Assembly (NCBI GenBank): GCA_013154075.1
Contig: JAADDG010000236.1
Span: 1 to 8,087, forward strand
Direction of reading: 5' to 3'
DNA: 8,087 bases
From: Campylobacterota bacterium
Lineage (GTDB): Bacteria > Campylobacterota > Campylobacteria > Campylobacterales > JAADDG01
Both the position numbers and the translations under genes were made by a program. How positions within the stretch are numbered: the first letter of the stretch is position 1; the number at the start of each line of letters is the position of its first letter. The notes under the pieces were generated by a model that was given only the letters and a program-made list of their open reading frames with translations, was not told where the DNA came from and made no database searches. Shown here one piece after another: positions 1-5,769 of this stretch.

Positions 1-92
1 GCCGTTTGAAAAATAGTTTTGCCCGAAAGCATGGCTTTTTGAATTTTTGTCAAATCCTCTTGCGATAGTTCTCTCTCTTTTACCATCTCCAT
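1..92 (-). CDS. N-terminal fragment of an unrecognised protein (gene continues beyond the window)
   Basis: Reading the minus strand from an ATG at 92 gives about 30 residues (beginning MEMVKERELSQEDL and reaching LSGKTIFQT) with no stop before the window edge. An AAGGAG ribosome binding site lies at 101-106, eight bases upstream of the ATG, which decides the start; a second in-frame ATG at 86 is less well placed. The visible part is charged and predicted helical, with no signal peptide or membrane segment, so the product is probably cytoplasmic. I do not recognise the family from this fragment. The gene is divergent from the NFACT gene, with about 100 bases between the two starts. Confidence 0.7.
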   Translation of the reverse strand, partial: MEMVKERELSQEDLTKIQKAMLSGKTIFQT

Positions 93-194
93 AACTATAA
101 CTCCTTGATTTTTTTATATAATCGTTCAAAATCGGATTTTATTTATCTTAATATGATAAAATCGCTTACAATTTAAGTTTGAAGCGGGGTTTTG
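93..194. promoter_or_regulatory. Divergent intergenic region with candidate promoters
   Basis: This AT-rich spacer separates two divergent starts. On the plus strand TATGAT at 152-157 is a plausible -10 box for the NFACT gene, and TACAAT at 167-172 is an alternative. On the minus strand TATATA (115-120) could be a -10 for the left-hand gene, giving a very short leader. No convincing -35 boxes are visible, which is usual for the main sigma factor of Campylobacterota. The NFACT gene has only a weak ribosome binding site, the G run at 186-189. The positions are guesses from consensus matching. Confidence 0.3.
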
Positions 195-1520
195 ATGAAA
201 AGATACGTTTTGGTAAAGGTTGCATCCTATCTAAAGAGATTTAGAAAGATTTTTGTGGCCGAGAGGGTGGAAGATACCGTAATTAGGATGGTTTTTGACA
301 AAAAGGAGAGTATCTATTTCGATATGAAAAAGGGCTCTTCCTCTATCTACAAAAGCAAAGAGCAAAAGAGAGCCAAATCCTACAACGCCCCGTTTGACGT
401 GGTTTTGAGAAAGAAGGTGGCAAACTCCATTATAGAGGATGTGGAGGTTTTGGAAGGAAATAGAATACTTCGCTTCACTCTCTCTCAAGATTCCAAATAC
501 AAAAGAGAGAGACTCTATTTTCAGCTCGAGTTTACCGGAAGAAACACAAACGCCATTATAATGGATGAAAATTTCATAGTCCTTGAAGCCTTAAGACATA
601 TAGATAAAAGCGTCTCTTTCAGAGAGATTCAAACTGGAGTGAAGCTTTTGGATCTGCCCCCTTTTGAATTTAAAGAGAAGGAAGAGGAGATAGGGGATAT
701 CGAGGAGTATCTCTATAAAGTTTATGAAAAAAAAGAAAAAGAGCTTTTAGAAAGACTTCGAAATCAAAAACTATCTTTTCTTTTTAAAAAGAGAGAAAAG
801 CTTCTGTCTCTTTTGGATGGGATGGAGGATGAAGAGGAGATTTTGAAAAGAAGCGAGCGGTTTTCCAAGGAGGCTACGCTAATTTTATCAAACCTTCATC
901 AAATCAAAGATTACCAAAAAGAGGTGGTTTTGAGAGATTTTGACGGAGAGGAGATAAAGATCTCTTTTCCCAAAAACGCGAGAACTCCGCAAGAGGCTGC
1001 AAATATTTTATTCAATTGGGCGAAGAAGTTGAAACAAAAGGCCAAATACAGCCATATAGAGAGAGAAAATCTAAAATCTAAAATAGAGTTTTTGGATAGA
1101 AAAATAGAGATGGTAAGAAATGCCAAAAGTAGCGATGAGATAAATATTTTGTTTCCGAAAAGGGAAAAAAAGAGCAAAAAAGAGAAAGAGAGAGATTATG
1201 AGAGCTATTTTCTGCAAGATTATAAGATAATGGTGGGAAAGAGCGAGAAAGGGAATATAGAGCTTTTGAAAAACGCCAAGATGAGCGATATTTGGATGCA
1301 TCTAAAGGATATGCCCTCCACTCACGTAATTATTAGAACCGATAAAAAGAGAGTCCCAAGAGAGGTTTTGGAGTTTGCCGCAAAGCTTTGTGTGGATTAT
1401 AGCGTTTCTCAAAAGGGAAGCTATCTTGTAGACTATACCCAAAGAAGAAATGTTAAAATAAGAGAGAGAGCTTTTGTAAATTACGTAGATTACGATACTA
1501 TAAAAGTGATAAAGGATTGA
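195..1520 (+). CDS. NFACT-family protein (RqcH/Rqc2-like; often annotated fibronectin-binding protein)
   Basis: A 441-aa cytoplasmic protein. An NFACT-N domain spans about residues 1-155, recognised by the stretch around FTGRNTNAIIMDE (113-125), ALRHID (132-137) and the closing LPP (154-156). A charged helical region at 165-310 carries the conserved ILSNLHQIKDY (230-240) and DFDGEEIKI (248-256) segments of the coiled-coil module. The C-terminal NFACT-R (DUF814) domain spans about 335-435 with DIWMHLKDMPSTHVIIR (365-381). Family members bind stalled 50S-peptidyl-tRNA complexes; B. subtilis RqcH adds C-terminal alanine tails that mark nascent chains for proteolysis. At 441 aa this protein is well short of the roughly 570 aa of Firmicutes RqcH, because it runs from LPP almost directly into the coiled coil, apparently without the helix-hairpin-helix domain. 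The DR pair needed for tRNA handling in RqcH aligns here with N89-R90. ATG 195 is preferred over TTG 192 on spacing to the G-rich site. The downstream gene is translationally coupled. Confidence 0.88.
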   Translation: MKRYVLVKVASYLKRFRKIFVAERVEDTVIRMVFDKKESIYFDMKKGSSSIYKSKEQKRAKSYNAPFDVVLRKKVANSIIEDVEVLEGNRILRFTLSQDSKYKRERLYFQLEFTGRNTNAIIMDENFIVLEALRHIDKSVSFREIQTGVKLLDLPPFEFKEKEEEIGDIEEYLYKVYEKKEKELLERLRNQKLSFLFKKREKLLSLLDGMEDEEEILKRSERFSKEATLILSNLHQIKDYQKEVVLRDFDGEEIKISFPKNARTPQEAANILFNWAKKLKQKAKYSHIERENLKSKIEFLDRKIEMVRNAKSSDEINILFPKREKKSKKEKERDYESYFLQDYKIMVGKSEKGNIELLKNAKMSDIWMHLKDMPSTHVIIRTDKKRVPREVLEFAAKLCVDYSVSQKGSYLVDYTQRRNVKIRERAFVNYVDYDTIKVIKD

Positions 1521-1522
1521 AA

Positions 1523-1855
1523 ATGCCAACTCCGATAGAGCAGATAACGCTAATAACGCAAAATCTCCCCGCTGCCGCCGTGCCTCAGATCAATTTTTTG
1601 AATCGTCTGGAAGTTCAAAACGTTGCGGCTTTGGACAGCGTTTTGGAAAAAGAGGAGGAGATAGAGGATATAGATGACGTGGATGCCGAGGCGGCTTTGA
1701 GAATCGATCCCGATATCGAACATGAGAGAGAGAGACAGGAGGAGGCCGTTTTGGAAAAGGAGGAGGAGACTATCAAAGCAATTAGAAGAAGAGTAAAAGA
1801 GGAGAGAGAAGAGGAGAAGCCTTCCCCTTTTCATCTGCTTGATATAAAGGTCTAA
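1523..1855 (+). CDS. Small acidic hypothetical protein, coupled to the NFACT gene
   Basis: A 110-aa protein I do not recognise. The first 38 residues are mixed hydrophobic and polar (TPIEQITLITQNLPAAAVPQ), without a proper signal peptide. Residues 40-100 are extremely rich in Glu, Asp, Lys and Arg and probably form an extended helix or coiled coil. The tail, SPFHLLDIKV (101-110), is less charged and could be a docking peptide. VLEKEEE occurs twice, at residues 40-46 and 76-82. The start is placed at ATG 1523 because AAAGGA (1511-1516) lies six bases upstream, inside the end of the NFACT gene; an in-frame TTG at 1517 is poorly placed. The ATG comes two bases after the NFACT stop, so the two genes form one transcript. 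This supports a shared role or co-regulation, but function is unknown. It ends one base before the convergent HAD gene. Confidence 0.75.
   Translation: MPTPIEQITLITQNLPAAAVPQINFLNRLEVQNVAALDSVLEKEEEIEDIDDVDAEAALRIDPDIEHERERQEEAVLEKEEETIKAIRRRVKEEREEEKPSPFHLLDIKV
1639..1769 (+). repeat. Imperfect 23-bp direct repeat inside the acidic protein gene
   Basis: The 23 bases at 1639-1661 recur at 1747-1769 with a single mismatch, 108 bases (36 codons) apart and in the same frame. Each copy encodes VLEKEEE. A near-identical DNA repeat, not only a protein repeat, points to a recent internal duplication or to strong constraint. In such a purine-rich low-complexity region chance convergence is also possible. 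Confidence 0.6.
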
Positions 1856-1856
1856 A

Positions 1857-2627
1857 TTAAAGCTTTTGCAAAAGAGAGGGAAGATGGGAGATATCTTCTA
1901 TAACGGCGTCCGGTTTGATGCCCTTGTTTAGATCTTGTGGGCGGAATTTGCCCGTTTTTACCAAAATCGCTTTTATACCGGCGTTTTGAGCTCCTTTGAT
2001 ATCGTTTTCTATATCGTCTCCTACCATTATTACCTCTTTTGGATCGAGATTCATCGATTTTACGGCCGATAGAAAAAATTCTTTTGAAGGTTTTCCCACA
2101 ATCAAAGCCTCTTTTTCGCTTGCATACTCCAAAGCTTTTACGAAACCTCCCGCATCCATTGAGAGTTTGTCGTCATCATCTTTGAAATATCTATTTATAG
2201 CGGCTGCTAAAATAGATGCGTTGTCATAGATAATTTTTCTAAAAGCTTCGTTTAATGTGGAGTATGTGAAATTCTCTCCCGCATCTCCTATGATTACGAA
2301 ATTAGCTTTTTCGTTCTCTTTGACTATGAAATCTTTAAAATACTCTTTCGCTTCGTCTGTAAGAATAGGGAATGCTTTGGCTCTTTTTTGCTCTATTTTA
2401 CTCTTCATTGCCGATAAAGCGGTAAAAAGCTCTTCTTCTTTTATGGAAAATCCCATTTTGTTCATTTTCTCAATAACGCTTTTTGGCGCTTTTCTTGTGG
2501 TGTTTGTGAGAAATCTTAAAGAGAAGTTTTCCCTAAGAAGATTTAGCGTTTCTACGGCTCTCTCTATCGGTTTCTCTCCTACATAAAGCACTCCGCCCAT
2601 ATCCAGAAGAATGCCTTTTACACTCAT
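1857..2627 (-). CDS. HAD superfamily subclass IIA hydrolase (LHPP/NagD-like)
   Basis: A 256-aa cytoplasmic phosphatase-type protein of the usual length for the family. Motif I is GILLDMGGVLY (residues 5-15) with nucleophile D9. Motif II is TNTT (41-44). A large C2-type IIA cap spans roughly 70-175. The motif III lysine is K179 in VGKPS (177-181). Motif IV is MVGDDIENDIKGAQNAGI (201-218) with D204/D205/D209 for Mg2+. The usual second Asp of motif I (DxD) is Gly here; animal LHPP has DxSG at the same place, so the closest relatives are probably the LHPP-like/hyp3 group rather than true NagD. The substrate cannot be read from sequence; small phosphoesters or phosphohistidine are the family precedents. 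A strong AAGGAGGAG ribosome binding site sits just upstream of ATG 2627. The stop lies one base from that of the convergent acidic-protein gene, leaving no room for a terminator between them. Confidence 0.88.
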   Translation of the reverse strand: MSVKGILLDMGGVLYVGEKPIERAVETLNLLRENFSLRFLTNTTRKAPKSVIEKMNKMGFSIKEEELFTALSAMKSKIEQKRAKAFPILTDEAKEYFKDFIVKENEKANFVIIGDAGENFTYSTLNEAFRKIIYDNASILAAAINRYFKDDDDKLSMDAGGFVKALEYASEKEALIVGKPSKEFFLSAVKSMNLDPKEVIMVGDDIENDIKGAQNAGIKAILVKTGKFRPQDLNKGIKPDAVIEDISHLPSLLQKL

Positions 2628-2672
2628 AGCCTCCTCCTTTTATTATAAGTTTATTTAATAATTCCTCTCTTC

Positions 2673-2681
2673 ATTCTATCA
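2673..2681 (-). promoter_or_regulatory. Candidate extended -10 promoter for the HAD gene
   Basis: Read on the minus strand, TGA followed by TAGAAT forms an extended -10 element about 45 bases upstream of the HAD start, preceded by T-rich DNA and no -35 box. This fits the promoter style of Campylobacterota. It was identified by eye only. Confidence 0.45.
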
Positions 2682-2722
2682 GAAAAAGAGGAAAAATTCA
2701 ATTTTGATTTTTAAATTTACTA

Positions 2723-2731
2723 TGGTATGAT
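2723..2731 (+). promoter_or_regulatory. Candidate extended -10 promoter for the exported-protein pair
   Basis: TGG followed by TATGAT forms an extended -10 element, preceded by T-rich DNA. Transcription would begin near 2738, giving a leader of only about 24 bases before ATG 2762. The ribosome binding site AAGGA at 2750-2754 is seven bases from that start. It was identified by eye only. Confidence 0.5.
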
Positions 2732-2761
2732 TATTTAATGAAAAAAGATAAGGAATTTTAA

Positions 2762-4864
2762 ATGAAAAAGCTATTTGTTATATCTATCTTTATTTTGAAG
2801 CTATTTAGTTGCACTTCCGCATGGACTCCCGCCTATTTTAAAAATGCTTATTATGATTTTGTTTCTCTTCCTTTGTTTAAAGATACCGAAAATCCGCTAT
2901 ATAGTTACTCTTTTGTTTCTCCTTGGGTTTATGAGGATAGAAAAGATTATTACGAAAAGATTAAAAAGAGATTGAATTTAAGGGAGTGGAGCGAATATCT
3001 CGGAGTTGATGAGAAAGATATCGAACGAACTCTTTATGAAAAGAAACCTTTTGATTTTAAAAAAATAAAAAATAGAAAAAAGAGAGAGGAGTTCATCTCA
3101 TATCTTGATGCTTTGGGAATGATTGATTACGATACCGATTGGAGAAAGGTATTAAAGAGATTTTTGGCTCTTTATAAAAAGAGTGAGCTTGATTTTTTTA
3201 AATTAAGAGACGCTTATAATATCGTTAGAGCCTATCATCATTTAAAAATGTTCGATAAGGAGTTAGAGTTTATAGACTCTTTAAATAGCCTAAAAAATGA
3301 TGAAGTCAAAAATAGTATAGTTTGGGAGTGGATAGAATCTTTTAAAGCTGGAGCTATAAGGCACAAGGGGGATTTTGTCGTTTCATCCTATCTGTTTGCC
3401 AAGGTTTTTGCTACGCACAAAAGTGATGCTTATGTAGGATATTATGATTTTAAGGTACGAAACGATAAGGAGTGGAGAGAGCTTTTGAAGCTTGCAAAAA
3501 ATAGGGAAGATGTTTTGCTATTTCATTTTTTAAGAGCGCTCAATCCCAAAAACAACGCTCTTTGGGAGCTTAAAAAAATGAGTGAGATAGATAGTGACTC
3601 CGTTTGGGTGGATAGGCTTTTGTTTCTTGTAGCTCAGAAGGTACAATATACGATCTTTTTGTTAAAAGAGGATTGCGAGGATTGCAAAGATGACAAAAAG
3701 AGAGCTTTTAGAGAATATATAGAGTCTTTTTTAAATTATTTACAGAAAAATAGAGATAGCGACTTTAGAGAGTATCTGTTTGCTTATTTAAAATATATTT
3801 ATAACGATAAAAGAGTCCCTCTAAAAAATAAAAAATATCAAAAACTTTTGGACTATTTGGCTTATGTGGATGCGCTTGAGGTTGTGGATGAGGATGAGAT
3901 ATCAAAAAGGCTCAAGGAGATAGAGGCTCTTTTTGAAAATAGAAATATAAAGGTTGATTTGGAGAGATATACGATTAGAAGACTTTATGAACTATATCCT
4001 AAAGATAGCGTAAAGAAGAGTTTGGCGAAATGTTTTTATGACAGAGAGGAGAAATATTATTGCAAATTGGATTTTAGAAAAAGTCTTGATTTAAATAAAT
4101 TAAATGAATTTGTAAATTTAAAGAATAAACGTAGAAATTATATAGAAAACTTACTTTTAAGCAAGAAAGAGACCGATCTTGGAGAGAGGTTGATAAGAGT
4201 TTATTATTCCGTACTTTATACGGCTGAAGGTGATTTCAAAAAGGCTTTAAAATATGTGAAAAATTTGCCCGTTTTGAAAAACTACGACGATACATATTAT
4301 TGGGATAAAAAAGATTTTATGAGAGGTAGTTTCTATAATCCTTTTAATGTCGATTTTACCGCAAACAATAGGGCTCTTCCACGCTCTAAACTGTACACTC
4401 ATGAAAGATTTTTAAAAACTATTTTAAAAATCAAAAAGAAATTAAAACAGGATCCAAACTCCGTAACGGATAATTTTCTGATGGCAAATGCTTGGTATAA
4501 TATTTCCGATTTCGGTAACTCTCCTATGTTTGCAAAAATTTACAGATGTGTAGTCTGCGTAGATCCCAAAGCCTTGCCCAAACTTCAAAAAGCAAAAGAG
4601 TATTATCTAAAAGTTCTCTCTTTAACAAGTGATAGGGAGCTTAGAGCAAAGGTTTATTATCAGCTTATGAAGATAGCTTTGGGTAAGAAGATGATAGAGA
4701 AGTGGAAGGAGGAGAAGTATTATATATACGGTGATTTTTCCCCTTTCAAGTGGGTAAAGGATAGTGATGAGTATAAAGATCTTTATAGAGAGCTTGAAAA
4801 ATATAAAGATACGAAATATTATAAAGAGATAAAAGATTGTGCCGGATTTCAATATTTCAAATAG
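2762..4864 (+). CDS. Large exported helical-repeat (TPR-like) protein of unknown function, possible lipoprotein
   Basis: A 700-aa protein with an export signal (MKKLFVISIFILKLF). Cys17 in LFSC could be a lipobox, with Phe unusual at -2; otherwise signal peptidase I could cut after TSA (18-20). The rest is almost entirely predicted helical, rich in Lys, Tyr, Phe and Asp. Pairs of amphipathic helices resemble TPR units, clearest near 485-500 (AEGDFKKALKYVK) and 600-645. A conserved-looking N-terminal block is YDFVSLPLF to SPWVYED (31-59) with NLREWSEYLGV (72-82). A C-terminal block is FLMANAWYNISDFGNS (572-587). Two CxxC pairs occur, at 305-308 and 596-599. It most likely sits in the periplasm or anchored to a membrane as a scaffold. 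Its stop overlaps the next gene by 26 nt, so the two products are probably partners. From memory, the two blocks resemble large hypothetical proteins of Bacteroidetes that also neighbour a barrel-like protein. No enzymatic motif was found. Confidence 0.8.
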   Translation: MKKLFVISIFILKLFSCTSAWTPAYFKNAYYDFVSLPLFKDTENPLYSYSFVSPWVYEDRKDYYEKIKKRLNLREWSEYLGVDEKDIERTLYEKKPFDFKKIKNRKKREEFISYLDALGMIDYDTDWRKVLKRFLALYKKSELDFFKLRDAYNIVRAYHHLKMFDKELEFIDSLNSLKNDEVKNSIVWEWIESFKAGAIRHKGDFVVSSYLFAKVFATHKSDAYVGYYDFKVRNDKEWRELLKLAKNREDVLLFHFLRALNPKNNALWELKKMSEIDSDSVWVDRLLFLVAQKVQYTIFLLKEDCEDCKDDKKRAFREYIESFLNYLQKNRDSDFREYLFAYLKYIYNDKRVPLKNKKYQKLLDYLAYVDALEVVDEDEISKRLKEIEALFENRNIKVDLERYTIRRLYELYPKDSVKKSLAKCFYDREEKYYCKLDFRKSLDLNKLNEFVNLKNKRRNYIENLLLSKKETDLGERLIRVYYSVLYTAEGDFKKALKYVKNLPVLKNYDDTYYWDKKDFMRGSFYNPFNVDFTANNRALPRSKLYTHERFLKTILKIKKKLKQDPNSVTDNFLMANAWYNISDFGNSPMFAKIYRCVVCVDPKALPKLQKAKEYYLKVLSLTSDRELRAKVYYQLMKIALGKKMIEKWKEEKYYIYGDFSPFKWVKDSDEYKDLYRELEKYKDTKYYKEIKDCAGFQYFK

Positions 4865-5735
4865 GATAGTCAAGCTTTTTCCTCTTTTTTTGTTTTTGGT
4901 TTTGTTTGGAGGATGTACGAAAAAAAAGACGATAGCTTTTTATTATTGGAAGAGCGATTGTAGAGTCGAGAAAAATTTTAAATATCCTTTATATGTGAAA
5001 GTTTTGGATATAAATAAAAAGGGGATTTTTAAAACCGCCTGTTTTAGAGAACATATACCAGTCGTTTATATAGAAAACGATATTTTTAAAATCGATATCG
5101 ATGTGGATAAAATCGTAAAAAGAGAGGTAAAAAGCGAAAATATACAGTTTGACTGCGATTGGACTCTCTCTACCAAAGAGAGATACTTCTCTTTTCTAAA
5201 AAGGATGAAAAAAATTTATAAAAGAGTTTCGGTTACGATAAGGCTTCATCAACTTAAATATTTTTCAAGGACGGGTGTGCCTCCTGTGGATGAAGGGGTT
5301 TTGATGCTCTATAATATGAGCGATTTTAAAGATCCGTATACGCGAAATTATGTTTTGGATCTGAAAGAGACAAAAAAATATTTTAAAAATTTCAAAAGTT
5401 ATCCTTTGAAACTTAATGTCGCTTTGCCTATCTATTCTACGGCTTTTGTTATCAGATATGGGGAAGTTGTGGGATTGATAGATGATGTGAGAAAAAAAGA
5501 TTTGGATAGCTCTTTTTTTGAAACTTTGGGTAAAAATAGATTTAGAGTTATGAAAACCCGCTACTTTAAAGGAAAGCTTCTTTATGAAGGAGATATTTTG
5601 AGAGTGGATGAGGTTGATTTAAATATGCTTAAAGAGGCTGTGGAAACGATACCTTTTACGTTCGATAGAGTGATATTTTTCAGGTACGGAAATTTGAAAA
5701 ATTGGAATATAGAGGATTTGAAGAAAATTATTTAA
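4839..5735 (+). CDS. Putative lipoprotein with TIM-barrel-like fold, unknown function
   Basis: A 298-aa protein starting at GTG 4839 and overlapping the previous gene by 26 nt. This start gives a complete export signal: basic residues R9 and K12, hydrophobic 13-23, then FGGC with Cys26 as likely lipidation site. No later start keeps it. Strand-like segments occur in order at 34-37 (FYYW), 51-57 (LYVKVLD), 73-79 (IPVVYIE), 102-108 (IQFDCDW), 130-137 (VSVTIRLH), 153-160 (GVLMLYNM), 192-199 (LNVALPIY) and 278-284 (VIFFRYG). That is the eight-strand pattern expected of a (beta/alpha)8 barrel. Polar residues at strand ends (D105, D107, R135, H137, N159) could form an active site. I recall this motif set, including TGVPPVD (145-151), from uncharacterised proteins in other phyla, where the strand 1-3 region is longer. 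A glycoside-hydrolase-like role is a guess. It is probably translated by coupling, since only a weak ribosome binding site precedes the GTG. Confidence 0.75.
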   Translation: MPDFNISNRIVKLFPLFLFLVLFGGCTKKKTIAFYYWKSDCRVEKNFKYPLYVKVLDINKKGIFKTACFREHIPVVYIENDIFKIDIDVDKIVKREVKSENIQFDCDWTLSTKERYFSFLKRMKKIYKRVSVTIRLHQLKYFSRTGVPPVDEGVLMLYNMSDFKDPYTRNYVLDLKETKKYFKNFKSYPLKLNVALPIYSTAFVIRYGEVVGLIDDVRKKDLDSSFFETLGKNRFRVMKTRYFKGKLLYEGDILRVDEVDLNMLKEAVETIPFTFDRVIFFRYGNLKNWNIEDLKKII

Positions 5736-5738
5736 ATG

Positions 5739-5761
5739 TCAAAAGGGGAAAACCCCTTTGA
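5739..5761. terminator. Hairpin between convergent genes, probable bidirectional terminator
   Basis: AAAGGGG (5742-5748) pairs with CCCCTTT (5753-5759) around an AAAA loop, and outer TC/GA bases extend the stem with one bulged A. It starts four bases after the stop of the barrel-like lipoprotein gene and ends nine bases from the stop of the convergent secreted-protein gene. T tracts after the stem are short (TTT on the plus strand, TTTT on the minus), so it is a modest intrinsic terminator in either direction. Confidence 0.65.
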
Positions 5762-5769
5762 GCGAATAT

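Noticed and set aside
192..194. TTG as start of the NFACT gene
   Set aside because: It would sit only two bases from the G-rich site. ATG 195 directly after it is better spaced and gives the usual MKR-type N-terminus.
1550..1834. 94-codon minus-strand frame opposite the acidic protein gene
   Set aside because: It is the Leu/Ser-rich complement of a Glu/Lys-rich frame. The plus-strand frame has the better ribosome binding site and is coupled to the NFACT gene.
1863..1874. 12-bp palindrome CTTTTGCAAAAG near the convergent stops
   Set aside because: It has no loop, few G-C pairs and lies inside the HAD coding sequence, so it is not a credible terminator.
2257..2586. 109-codon plus-strand frame opposite the HAD gene
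   Set aside because: It is antisense to a gene with intact HAD motifs, and its Ser/Phe-rich composition is the expected complement of Lys/Glu-rich coding.
2642..2647. TATAAT on the minus strand just upstream of the HAD gene
   Set aside because: It is a perfect -10 hexamer, but transcription would begin at or inside the ribosome binding site. The extended -10 at 2673-2681 is more plausible.
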